64,000 nt of DNA from NCBI RefSeq assembly GCF_003284925.1, contig NZ_QMEX01000003.1, positions 1 to 64,000 on the forward strand, read 5' to 3'. The first letter of the stretch is position 1. Each line of letters begins with the position of its first letter. The notes under the pieces are model-generated. The model ran no database searches and was not told where the DNA came from. It saw nothing but the letters and a program-made list of their open reading frames with translations. The translations under genes were made by a program, and so were the position numbers. Below are positions 40,546-48,568 of this stretch, piece by piece. This DNA comes from Mycolicibacter senuensis (lineage in GTDB: Bacteria; Actinomycetota; Actinomycetes; Mycobacteriales; Mycobacteriaceae).

Positions 40546-43314
40546 TCAGGGTTTTCCCTGGACATCTCCGGAGTTCAGCGCCGCGAACAGCCCGGCACGG
40601 GAGCGGATGCCCAGCTTGCGGTACACGCTGCTCAACGTCATCTCCACCGTCTTGGGGGCGATGAACAACTCGGCGGCGATCTGCTTATTGGACAATCCGG
40701 CCGCAGCGCGCTCGGCGACTCGTCGCTCACCGGCGGTCAGCTCGGCGCCCGGCGTGGTCGCGGACAGCCGGTCCAGCTCGGCGCGGGCGCGTCGCTCCCA
40801 CAGTGGCGCCCCGAGGCGTTCGAACGTCTCCGCCGCTTCGCGCAGGCTGGCCTGGGCGGCCTGCTTGTGGCGGCGCCGGCGCTGAACCTGGCCCAGTAAC
40901 AACCGGGTGCGTGCCTTTTCAAACGGCATCGGCAGCCGTTCGTGATGTCGCAACGCTTCTTCGGCGGCCTCTTCGGCGGCGCCGAGCTCACCGCGCGCAG
41001 ACAGCCAGTGGCTGCGCGCGCGGGCGCCTACGGCCAGCATCCATGGCCGGTCGTGACGCGCTCCGTTGCGTTCGAGCGCAGCGATCAAGGGTTCAGCCTC
41101 GTCGAGCCGACCGAGCCCGGCCAGTGCTTCCACCGCGTCGGGAAGGTAGGACCCGACGCTGATCTCGGTGCCGTGCTCGGGATCGAAAGAAGCCAGCAGC
41201 GGTTCGAGCACCGCGATAGCAGCCGCGTAGTCGCTCAGTGACACCTCCAGCAACCCCAAAGCCGTCGCCGCAGCACCCAACTGGTGCACCCCGCCGGTGG
41301 CACGCGTCGCTTCGAAGACTGCGTATGCGGCGTTGCGCGTATCCGCTTCGCGGCCCCGGTGGGCAGCGATCACCGCCTGAGTGCCCCAGGCTTGGATGAG
41401 CAGGGTCTGACCGCCCAGCTGCTCGGCACGCTGCGTGCAGTCTGCGGCGATGTCGGCCGCCGCTGCGAAGTGCCCCGACCACAACTCGATCATCGCGGCA
41501 AAGTCGGCCGCCCACAGGATGTCGATCTCGGTTCCCTGCAGCAAGAAACGCTCGTGGACGTCGCGCAACTGGTCCCGCGCCGCCACCAGGTCTCCGCTCC
41601 AGGCCCGTATCACCGGCGCGACGGCGCTGGCTTGATATGTGGCCGGCGCGCGAGCGTCCTGGTCCTCCAGGTCGAGCGCCAACTGAAGGGCCCGCCAGTC
41701 CACGCCGAGTCCGTACATCGTCCCGACCACCACTTTGATTGTCAGCGCCTGGCTGCGCAGTGCTGCGGAATCCAGTTGGTCGGCCTGTGTGACAGCGGTT
41801 TTCGCCAGGGCAACAGATCCCTTCATGTCGCCGATCAGACCAGTCAGCGGTACCAGCAGCAGCCGTGCCCGCAGCTGCAGCACCGGATGATCGGCGGCTT
41901 CATCGACGGCCTGCGTCAGCAGATCGGCGGCCGCCACCAAGTTCTCGTCAAAACCGATGACCGCGGCCAGAGCCATCAGCGCCATGCAGCGCAACGGGTT
42001 CGCCGAGGGCAAATCACCCAACGCCGATTCCAGGTGAGCACGCGCCCGGGCGAGCTCACCGGCGCGGAAATGCTGTTCAGCGGCCTGAATCCGGCGCACC
42101 GGAGTGTCGCCACCGAGCTTGATGGCCAACTCGATCAACTCAGCGGCCACCGCCGGAGCCCCGCGCGAACGGGTGGCGGCGGCGGCCTCGTCGAGAGCTC
42201 GCACCGTGTCCGGATCGGCGATGGTGGCCGCCAGTGCCAAGTGGCGCGCCCGCAGCTCGGGCTCTTCGGCGATGTTGGCCAGCCGGCGGTGCATGGACCG
42301 ACGCACCGACGGCCCGGCGGCGCTGTAGACACCGGTGGCAAAAAGGGGATGTCGAAACCGAATTCGGTTGCCGTCCAGTTCGACCACTCCGCTGGCCTGC
42401 TCCGATTCGGCCAGCTCGACAACGCGGTCAGCACCGATGCCGGTGGCCTGACTCACCCGCTCGACGGTCGGCACGGCAGCACACGCCGCGGCCAACAGCA
42501 CCGCGGCGACGTCATCGTCGAGGCAACCGATGTGGTGCCGAACCAGCGCGGCCAGGGCGTCGGGGAGCTCGACCGCGGACCGATCTGGCTGCTCGGCGAT
42601 GAACCGCGCCAGTTCGAGGGCGAAAAATGGGTTACCACCGGAGATCTCGTAAATCCGGGTGATCGACGGCCGCGGCAATGTACGCCCCAGCCGTGCAGAT
42701 ATCAGAGCGTGCACACCGCCCAACGTCAGCGGGCCGATACGCAGCCGCGCCAACGATCCGGGACGGGCCGGGCTCAGCCAGCTCAGGTCGGCGGCGCCCT
42801 GAGGACCGGTCCGGACCGTGACCAACAAACCGACCCGGCCGATGAACCGGCGTTCCGCGAAGCCGATCACCGCTTGGCTCGACATGTCCAGCCACTGGGC
42901 GTCGTCGACGCAAAGCAAGACCGGCGCAGCCGAACTCATGCGGCGGATCGCCGCCAGGAACGCGGTGGCCACCAGCCGCTCATCGCCGGCCGGCCCATCG
43001 CCACCGCCCAACAGGACCCGATCCAATGCCGCACGCTGCCGACCGGGCAGCTCGGCGAGCACCTTGTCGTCGATACCGGCGAGCAGGTCGGCGACCGCCG
43101 CGTAGGCGTAGCGCACCTCCGTTGGAGCGCCCACCGCCGAGGCCACCAGGTATCCGGCCGCGACCGCAGCCTCTGCCGCCTCCCACATCAGGGTCGACTT
43201 GCCGATCCCGGCCTCGCCTTCGAGCACCAGCGTTCCCGGTTCGACCAGGACGCGTTCGAGGAAGGCGGCCACTGCGACGTTCTCCGCTTTTCGGTCCGCC
43301 AGACCTCCACGCAT
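40546..43314 (-). CDS. LuxR family ATP-binding regulator (LAL type)
   Basis: 922 aa from ATG 43314; the frame continues to 43527 but that would overlap the divergent promoter and gene start. N-terminal AAA/STAND ATPase: Walker A GEAGIGKS (residues 33-40), Walker B-like PVLLCVDDAQWLD. The middle is TPR-like helical repeats. The C-terminus is a LuxR helix-turn-helix (LTAGERRVAERAAAGLSNKQIAAELFIAPKTVEMTLSSVYRKLGIRSRAGLF). Large ATPase regulators of this type usually activate a nearby catabolic or secondary-metabolite operon. Here the divergent AurF-type oxygenase operon is the natural target. Confidence 0.92.
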   Translation of the reverse strand: MRGGLADRKAENVAVAAFLERVLVEPGTLVLEGEAGIGKSTLMWEAAEAAVAAGYLVASAVGAPTEVRYAYAAVADLLAGIDDKVLAELPGRQRAALDRVLLGGGDGPAGDERLVATAFLAAIRRMSSAAPVLLCVDDAQWLDMSSQAVIGFAERRFIGRVGLLVTVRTGPQGAADLSWLSPARPGSLARLRIGPLTLGGVHALISARLGRTLPRPSITRIYEISGGNPFFALELARFIAEQPDRSAVELPDALAALVRHHIGCLDDDVAAVLLAAACAAVPTVERVSQATGIGADRVVELAESEQASGVVELDGNRIRFRHPLFATGVYSAAGPSVRRSMHRRLANIAEEPELRARHLALAATIADPDTVRALDEAAAATRSRGAPAVAAELIELAIKLGGDTPVRRIQAAEQHFRAGELARARAHLESALGDLPSANPLRCMALMALAAVIGFDENLVAAADLLTQAVDEAADHPVLQLRARLLLVPLTGLIGDMKGSVALAKTAVTQADQLDSAALRSQALTIKVVVGTMYGLGVDWRALQLALDLEDQDARAPATYQASAVAPVIRAWSGDLVAARDQLRDVHERFLLQGTEIDILWAADFAAMIELWSGHFAAAADIAADCTQRAEQLGGQTLLIQAWGTQAVIAAHRGREADTRNAAYAVFEATRATGGVHQLGAAATALGLLEVSLSDYAAAIAVLEPLLASFDPEHGTEISVGSYLPDAVEALAGLGRLDEAEPLIAALERNGARHDRPWMLAVGARARSHWLSARGELGAAEEAAEEALRHHERLPMPFEKARTRLLLGQVQRRRRHKQAAQASLREAAETFERLGAPLWERRARAELDRLSATTPGAELTAGERRVAERAAAGLSNKQIAAELFIAPKTVEMTLSSVYRKLGIRSRAGLFAALNSGDVQGKP

Positions 43315-43456
43315 GGCCACAATTGTGGCAGGGATTACGCGTGACGGCAGCTCAAAGTTAACGCTTGTTTGTGAATCCGCTGAGCAAAATTTAGCTGAGC
43401 CGCGCATGGGGCGGAATCCGCCACACCCGGACCGCAAGTATCCGGTACCGTCGGTA

Positions 43457-43485
43457 TTGACATCTTTGGTGGCGGCTCCTACCTT
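43457..43485 (+). promoter_or_regulatory. Strong sigma-A promoter of the AurF-type operon
   Basis: TTGACA (43457-43462), a 17-bp spacer and TACCTT (43480-43485): perfect -35, good -10. The predicted start near 43492 gives a short leader before ATG 43514. Confidence 0.6.
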
Positions 43486-43513
43486 TAGGGACCAAATCGA
43501 GAAGGGATTCCCG

Positions 43514-44416
43514 ATGACCACTGTCACGCGGCCCAGCGGCCCGTCCCGCGAGGAGTTCGCCGAGCGCCTGCTGAAGGGTTCGGTGAAGAAGTCCTACGCC
43601 CCCGTCGTCGACATCGACTGGGACGCCGAGATCGACCCGGACAAGTTCTTCTTGCCGCCGCGGATGTGCACCCTCTACGGCACCGAGCTGTGGGAGTCGA
43701 TGACCCGCGAGCAGCAGATCGAGATGTCGCGCCAAGAGCTGGTCAACGTGCTCTCGGCCGGCGTCTGGTTCGAGAACATCCTCAACCAGGCCCTGCTGCG
43801 CGACATGATGCACAAGAACCCGACTTCACGCACCACGCATTACTCGTTGACCGAGCTGGGCGACGAGACCCGTCACATGCTGATGTTCGGCAAGACCATC
43901 GACCGGATCGGTGGGGTGCCGGTGCGCCCGAAGCTCTATCAGCGCATCGTCATCAACTCGCTGCCGTTCTTGTTCCGCGGCAGCATCCTGTGGGGTGCGG
44001 CCCTGGTCGGCGAGGAGATCTTCGACGCGCTGCAACGCCAGATCCTCGATGATCCGGAGCTACAGCCGCTCGTGCGGCGAGTGATGCGCATCCACGTCAC
44101 CGAGGAAGCCCGCCACATCCAGTACGCCCGGGACGGCCTGCGGCGCAGCGTCCCGGCGATGCCGCGTTATCGCCGTGCCATGCTGGCGAACCTGCAGGGT
44201 GTCGGCGGGCCGTTCTACCACCACCTGTTCACCCTGCCGATCGTCTACAACCGGGTCGGCCTGGACGGACGTGAAGCCCGCCGGGTGGCCCGGGCCAACC
44301 CGCACTTCCACGCCGCCTGCCGCTCGTCGTTCGCACCATTGGCCGCCTTCTTCGAAGAGGTCGGGTTGATGGGCCGACTGGCGCGGCGGATGTGGCGGCG
44401 AGCCGGATTCCTGTGA
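43514..44416 (+). CDS. AurF-type diiron oxygenase
   Basis: 300 aa. Ferritin-like non-heme diiron protein of the AurF/p-aminobenzoate N-oxygenase group (DUF3066/PF11583). Iron ligands are carried by acidic and His-containing helices visible as QELVNVLSAGVWFENILNQ, GDETRHMLMF, LVGEEIFDALQRQ and HVTEEARHIQYARDGL. Mycobacterial relatives are mostly uncharacterised; AurF itself oxidises aryl amines. ATG 43514 has a GAAGGGA ribosome-binding site and a strong promoter. Its stop overlaps the GTG start of the next gene, so the two act together. Confidence 0.87.
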   Translation: MTTVTRPSGPSREEFAERLLKGSVKKSYAPVVDIDWDAEIDPDKFFLPPRMCTLYGTELWESMTREQQIEMSRQELVNVLSAGVWFENILNQALLRDMMHKNPTSRTTHYSLTELGDETRHMLMFGKTIDRIGGVPVRPKLYQRIVINSLPFLFRGSILWGAALVGEEIFDALQRQILDDPELQPLVRRVMRIHVTEEARHIQYARDGLRRSVPAMPRYRRAMLANLQGVGGPFYHHLFTLPIVYNRVGLDGREARRVARANPHFHAACRSSFAPLAAFFEEVGLMGRLARRMWRRAGFL

Positions 44417-45126
44417 GCCACAACGACAGCTGCGAGGTGGTCGTGCTGGGCGACCCGGCCCGCCTGCACGGACTGCTCGACGCCGCCCGGGTCGTCGGCC
44501 CGGATGCGGCGACCCGGTTCGACAGCGGCAGCGACACCTGGACGGTGATCGCCGCCGACGGTGAGCGGCTCACCGCCCGGGTGATCATCCACGCCGCCGC
44601 TTCGCCGGACGGCGTCGTCGCCGCCCACGGCATGCCCAACCGGTTCCGGATCCCCGGCCCGCACACCCGCCGGCAGGCCCGCTACGTGGCCCGGCTCGTC
44701 GACGGTCTGCGCCGCAGTGGAGCCAGCCGCATCGAGGCCCGCCCCGCGCGGGTGCGGGTGCGCCGGTATTTGGCGACCCGCGGGCTCTCCCGGTTCTATC
44801 TGACCGGGTCGGAGAGCACCGACACCGAGGTCTATGACGGGCCGGCGATATTGACCCACACCGGCCAGGACTACCCGACCAGGGTACGACTGGCGGGCCA
44901 CTTCGATCCCATTGACGGCCAATACCATTGGCAAGGCACGTTTTTCGTCGACCTGCCGGGAACCAATGCGACCGGCTCCAAGGTCAGCATCCGGGTCGGT
45001 CAGCACACCGCGGACGGGCGGGTCGCCGAGCGGACGCCGTGGGGAACGCTGACGGTGTCCGGCGCCGGCGGATATCCCCCGTTCCCATTGGAGGACGTCG
45101 AAATCGCGATGCCGCCTCGGGTCTAA
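44413..45126 (+). CDS. DUF4873 protein with FAD-monooxygenase-like N-terminal remnant
   Basis: 237 aa from GTG 44413, overlapping the upstream stop (GTGA). The C-terminal half (from about residue 135) is DUF4873 (YDGPAILTHTGQDYPTRVRLAGHFDPIDGQYHWQGTFF), a domain usually found at the end of mycobacterial flavin monooxygenases. The N-terminal part includes FDSGSDTWTVIAADGERLTARVIIHAA, which looks like the middle strand region of those monooxygenases, but both dinucleotide-binding GxGxxG motifs and the catalytic core are absent. So it cannot be a flavoenzyme; it may be a helper or electron-transfer adaptor for the AurF-type protein. Confidence 0.75.
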   Translation: MSHNDSCEVVVLGDPARLHGLLDAARVVGPDAATRFDSGSDTWTVIAADGERLTARVIIHAAASPDGVVAAHGMPNRFRIPGPHTRRQARYVARLVDGLRRSGASRIEARPARVRVRRYLATRGLSRFYLTGSESTDTEVYDGPAILTHTGQDYPTRVRLAGHFDPIDGQYHWQGTFFVDLPGTNATGSKVSIRVGQHTADGRVAERTPWGTLTVSGAGGYPPFPLEDVEIAMPPRV

Positions 45127-45167
45127 GCTCCTCGGAGAGTACGTCCAGCGACCACAGAGGAGACGAC

Positions 45168-46037
45168 GTGCGGTTCACCTATGCCGAGGCGATGACCGAC
45201 CCGAGCTATTACATTCCGCTGGCCAAAGCCGCCGAGGCGGCCGGCTACCACAGCATGTCGATCCCGGACAGCATCGCCTACCCGTACGAGTCGGACTCGA
45301 AGTATCCCTACACCCCCGACGGCAACCGGGAGTTTTTGGACGGCAAGGCATTCATCGAGACGTTCGTGCTGATCGCGGCGCTCGGCGCGGTCACCAGCAC
45401 GCTGCGGTTCACACCCTTCGTGGTCAAGCTGCCGATCCGCCCGCCGGCGTTGGTGGCCAAGCAGGCCGGTTCGCTGGCCGCGATGATCGGCGACCGGCTG
45501 AGCCTTGGTGTCGGCACCAGTCCGTGGCCGGAGGACTACGAGCTGATGGGGGTGCCGTTCGCCCGACGCGGCAAGCGGATGGATGAATGCATCGACGTCA
45601 TCCGCGGGCTCACCACCGGCGACTACTTCGAGTTCCACGGCGAGTTCTACGACATACCCAAGACCAAGATGACTCCGGCGCCGGCGAAGCCCATCCCGAT
45701 CCTGATCGGTGGCCACGCCGACGCCGCCCTGCGTCGCGCCGCGCGCAACGACGGCTGGATGCACGGCGGCGGCGACCCGGACGAGCTCGACGGCCTGATC
45801 GCACGGCTGAAGCAGCTGCGCGAGGAGGAAGGTCGGTCCGGCCCGTTCGAGATCCACGTGATCTCTACCGACGGATTCACCCTTGACGGGATCAAGCGGC
45901 TGGAGGACAAGGGGGTGACCGACGTGATCGTGGGCTTCCGGATTCCCTACATCGTCGGCCCCGACACCGAGCCGCTGGACGACAAGATCCGCAACCTGGA
46001 ACGGTTCGCCGAGCACGTGATCGCCAAGGCTGGGTGA
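45168..46037 (+). CDS. LLM class F420-dependent oxidoreductase (Rv0940c-like)
   Basis: 289 aa from GTG 45168 with an AGAGGAGA ribosome-binding site six bases upstream. Luciferase-like TIM barrel: VRFTYAEAMTDPSYYIPLAKAAEAAGYHSMSIPDSIAYP, IGDRLSLGVGTSPWPEDYELMGV, and PAKPIPILIGGHADAALRRAARNDGWM. Likely uses F420. The place next to the FAH-family gene and ligD matches Rv0940c of M. tuberculosis, which I recall being linked to sterol catabolism, though no KstR-like box was found before this gene. It follows DUF4873 by 41 bp and may share the AurF operon transcript. Confidence 0.87.
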   Translation: MRFTYAEAMTDPSYYIPLAKAAEAAGYHSMSIPDSIAYPYESDSKYPYTPDGNREFLDGKAFIETFVLIAALGAVTSTLRFTPFVVKLPIRPPALVAKQAGSLAAMIGDRLSLGVGTSPWPEDYELMGVPFARRGKRMDECIDVIRGLTTGDYFEFHGEFYDIPKTKMTPAPAKPIPILIGGHADAALRRAARNDGWMHGGGDPDELDGLIARLKQLREEEGRSGPFEIHVISTDGFTLDGIKRLEDKGVTDVIVGFRIPYIVGPDTEPLDDKIRNLERFAEHVIAKAG

Positions 46038-46191
46038 CGGCGATCACACTACGGCGCTCGCCGTGCGCAGCCTCACTCTGCCGCTCGGAAATATTTACGC
46101 GGCAGCGTCGTTGACTAGCTGTGTGCACTGACCGACCCCGGGCAGTCGCGTACTGCAGTTCTCCATACGTGACCTGCAGGAGGTATTGAAC

Positions 46192-46341
46192 ATGAACACG
46201 CAGCCCTGCCTGCATGCCCAGCCGCGCGGCGGTCACCGCGACGAGCAGCGGGCGGTTCAACTGCTGCGCGCCGCCGCGGCGTGTGGCGCAGGTCAAAGCG
46301 ACGCCCGTCGCGAATGGATCCGCGCCTCGACCCAGTGTTGA
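46192..46341 (+). CDS. Possible 49-aa small protein with strong ribosome-binding site
   Basis: ATG 46192 follows AGGAGGT (46178-46184) by seven bases. The 49 codons give a basic, Ala/Arg/Gln-rich peptide with three Cys (MNTQPCLHAQPRG..., ending RASTQC). No signal peptide, membrane helix or known family. It lies in the otherwise empty 416 bp between the LLM gene and the PGRS-GH5 gene. The ribosome-binding site is the main support; the coding case is otherwise weak. Confidence 0.4.
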   Translation: MNTQPCLHAQPRGGHRDEQRAVQLLRAAAACGAGQSDARREWIRASTQC

Positions 46342-46398
46342 TTGGCTTGAACCGGCACGTTTTACCGCGGACCCTTCCGCGCGATAAGTAACTCGTCT

Positions 46399-46445
46399 AC
46401 CCTTCTCAGACGCGCCTCAGAAACAGCGCGCGTCCTGGGAAGGGT
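46399..46445 (+). promoter_or_regulatory. Long hairpin that sequesters the ribosome-binding site of the PGRS gene
   Basis: 46399-46415 pairs with 46428-46445 in a stem of 17 pairs with one G-U and one bulged base, and a 12-base loop. The 3' arm ends GGGAAGGGT, which is the only ribosome-binding site candidate for ATG 46454. If this folds in the mRNA it would hold translation off unless opened. Confidence 0.45.
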
Positions 46446-46453
46446 CTGCCGAG

Positions 46454-47029
46454 ATGGCTCGTCGCCGCAGCAAGGTCGTGGGTAGCAAGGTTGTCGGGGT
46501 CGCCGCGTTGCTGGCCTTGACCGTCCCGGCCGCGCCGGCGCAGGCCGACCTCGGCGACATGATGGACGTGCTGTTCGACCCGTTTGTGACCACTGCGGGC
46601 GCATTCGACGGCGAGGCCGTATTCGACGCGACCGTATGGGAGTCCTTCCTGTCGGCGGAGCACTGGGATGCCGCGCTGGCCGCACTGGCCGAACCGGGAC
46701 CGGCGGTGGGCTTCGACTTCTACGCCGTGCTGCATGACGCCACCCAAAAGTGGATCGACAGCGACCTGGGCAGCCAGGTCAACGGGGTCATCAACACACT
46801 GTTCGGCTCGACGGTCATCGGCAACGGCGCCGCAGGCACCGAGGACAACCCCGACGGCGGCGACGGCGGCTGGCTGTTCGGCGACGGCGGCGCCGGCTGG
46901 AACAGCACCACCGACGGTGTGGCAGGCGGCAGCGGCGGTGCCGCCGGGATCTTCGGCGACGGCGGTGACGGCGGGACCGGCGGGGCCGGGGCCGCCGGCG
47001 GTGATGGCGGGGCCGGCGGCTGGCTGTGA
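46454..47029 (+). CDS. PGRS-type secreted protein, N-terminal part of interrupted PGRS-GH5 gene
   Basis: 191 codons ended by TGA at 47027. A signal peptide is clear (basic MARRRSKVV, hydrophobic VVGVAALLALTVPAAPAQA, cleavage after AQA near residue 34). A conserved helical region (residues about 35-125, LGDMMDVLFDPFVTTAGAFDG) is followed by PGRS-like Gly-Gly-Asp/Ala repeats (residues about 130-191: GDGGWLFGDGGAGW, GGSGGAAGIFGDGGDGG). The repeat continues in the same frame directly after the TGA and leads into a GH5 domain ending at 48568, so this is one gene with a nonsense codon. The TGA replaces what is probably a Trp (TGG) or similar residue in GWL-x-GNGG. Confidence 0.75.
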   Translation: MARRRSKVVGSKVVGVAALLALTVPAAPAQADLGDMMDVLFDPFVTTAGAFDGEAVFDATVWESFLSAEHWDAALAALAEPGPAVGFDFYAVLHDATQKWIDSDLGSQVNGVINTLFGSTVIGNGAAGTEDNPDGGDGGWLFGDGGAGWNSTTDGVAGGSGGAAGIFGDGGDGGTGGAGAAGGDGGAGGWL

Positions 47030-47194
47030 GGCAACGGCGGCGACGGCGGCGACGCCGGCAACGGCCCCACCGCCGCAGGGCTGCCCGCCCTTGGGGGCGT
47101 CGGCGGCACCGCCGGCCTGTGGGCCGGCGACCACGGGGCGGTCGGCCGGTTCGGCGTCCTGCCGGGCGGCATCACCGGAACCGTCGCGCCGCCG

Positions 47195-48568
47195 GTGGAG
47201 GTCTCCAACGGCTGGCTTGTCAATCCCGATGGACAAGTTGTCATCTGGCACGGACTCAACCAGGTCTACAAGATCCCGCCGTATACACCGTCGTCCGATG
47301 GCTTCAGCGAGGACGACGCCGCCTTCCTGGCCGCCAACGGCTTCAACTCGGTGCGCCTGGGGATCATCTGGGCGGGGGTGGAGCCGCAGCCCGGTGTCAT
47401 CGACTACGACTATCTGGCCTCGATCGAGCACACCGTGCAGATCCTGGCCAAGCACAACATCGTGGCGATCCTCGACATGCACCAGGACCTCTACAACGAG
47501 GAGTTCGGCGGCGAGGGCGCTCCGGACTGGGCCACCTTCAACGGCGGGCTACCCCACTTCGGTCTGGGTTTCCCGGCGACATATCCCCTGAGTCCCGCGC
47601 AGAACCATGCTTGGGATGCGTTCTGGGCCAACGATAAAGCCCCCGACGGGGTCGGGTTGCAGAACCATTACGCGCTGTCGTGGCAGGCCGTCGCGGACTA
47701 CTTCAAGGGCAATCCCAACGTGGCCGGCTACGACATCATGAATGAGCCGTGGGCGGGCACGCACTGGCTGGGGACCATTTTGGGCAACCAGTACTTCGAC
47801 GCCCAGCAGCTGACCCCGTTCTACGACCAGATCACCGCAGCCATCCGCTCCGTGGACCCGAACAAGACGGTGTTCTTCGAGCCGAACGCTCTCTTCGGCA
47901 GCACACCGGTGCCGACGTACCTGGGCGCGGTGGACGACCCCAACTCGGCCTTCTCGTTCCACCACTACTGCCTCACGACTGCATTGTTCCCGGGCACCAG
48001 CTTCGGCTGTGACTGGAACGCCGACATCGTGTTCGGATACGCGCAGGACTACATGCAGGAGCACAACATCCCGGGTTGGCTCAGCGAGTTCGGCGCCACC
48101 AACAACCTCGGCGCGATCGAGGCGAGCCTGCAGGGTTCCAACCGGTATCTGTTCGGCTGGTCCGAATGGGCCTACAGCGGCAAGGACATCACCAGCATCT
48201 CGCCGGAGGATCAGGCGCTGGTGTACAACCCGGGCCAGCCCCCGGTCGGCGACAACGTCAACTGGGACAAACTCGACCTGCTGGCCCAGCCGTATCCGCA
48301 GGTGATCTCGGGCACCCCGACCTCCTGGTCGTTCGACAACGGCGTCTTCACCTTCAGCTACTCCACCGATCAGGCCGACGGCTCCGGCAGCTTCGACGCC
48401 GGCTCGCAGACCACCATCTCCGTGCCACCCAGCCAGTACCCGAACGGCTACACCGTTAACGTGACCGGCGGACACGTCAGCTCCGGCCCGAACGCCCCGG
48501 TGCTGACCATCAACTCGGACGCCGGCGCGTCGACGGTGACCGTGACCGTGAAGCCCGCGGCAGGTTAG
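47195..48568 (+). CDS. GH5 family glycosidase (endoglycoceramidase-like), C-terminal part of interrupted gene
   Basis: The frame is open from 47030; the first internal start is GTG 47195, which would give 457 aa without a signal peptide. GH5 TIM barrel: VSNGWLVNPDGQVVIWHGLNQ, the HQDLYNEEFGGEGAPDWA loop typical of endoglycoceramidases, the acid/base Glu in IMNEPWAG and the nucleophile Glu in GWLSEFGA (residues 431 and 545 of the unbroken frame). The C-terminal about 90 residues form a beta-sandwich. Family members cut the sugar head from glycosphingolipids or beta-glucans. Without read-through of the TGA the domain would stay inside the cell or not be made. Confidence 0.8.
   Translation: MEVSNGWLVNPDGQVVIWHGLNQVYKIPPYTPSSDGFSEDDAAFLAANGFNSVRLGIIWAGVEPQPGVIDYDYLASIEHTVQILAKHNIVAILDMHQDLYNEEFGGEGAPDWATFNGGLPHFGLGFPATYPLSPAQNHAWDAFWANDKAPDGVGLQNHYALSWQAVADYFKGNPNVAGYDIMNEPWAGTHWLGTILGNQYFDAQQLTPFYDQITAAIRSVDPNKTVFFEPNALFGSTPVPTYLGAVDDPNSAFSFHHYCLTTALFPGTSFGCDWNADIVFGYAQDYMQEHNIPGWLSEFGATNNLGAIEASLQGSNRYLFGWSEWAYSGKDITSISPEDQALVYNPGQPPVGDNVNWDKLDLLAQPYPQVISGTPTSWSFDNGVFTFSYSTDQADGSGSFDAGSQTTISVPPSQYPNGYTVNVTGGHVSSGPNAPVLTINSDAGASTVTVTVKPAAG

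Noticed and set aside
41284..43344. 686-codon plus-strand frame over the LAL regulator gene
   Set aside because: Antisense shadow of a gene with Walker and LuxR motifs; no protein-like features.
46111..46116. TTGACT as a -35 element for the 49-aa ORF
   Set aside because: No acceptable -10 hexamer at 16-19 bp downstream.
47027..47029. TGA as a selenocysteine codon in the PGRS-GH5 gene
   Set aside because: No selenocysteine insertion element could be recognised after it, mycobacterial PGRS proteins are not selenoproteins, and the site is in a Gly repeat with no redox role.
46841..47060. GGCGGCGAC-type repeats as a CRISPR or tandem-repeat array
   Set aside because: They are the coding pattern of a Gly-Gly-Asp PGRS repeat in one frame, with no spacers.
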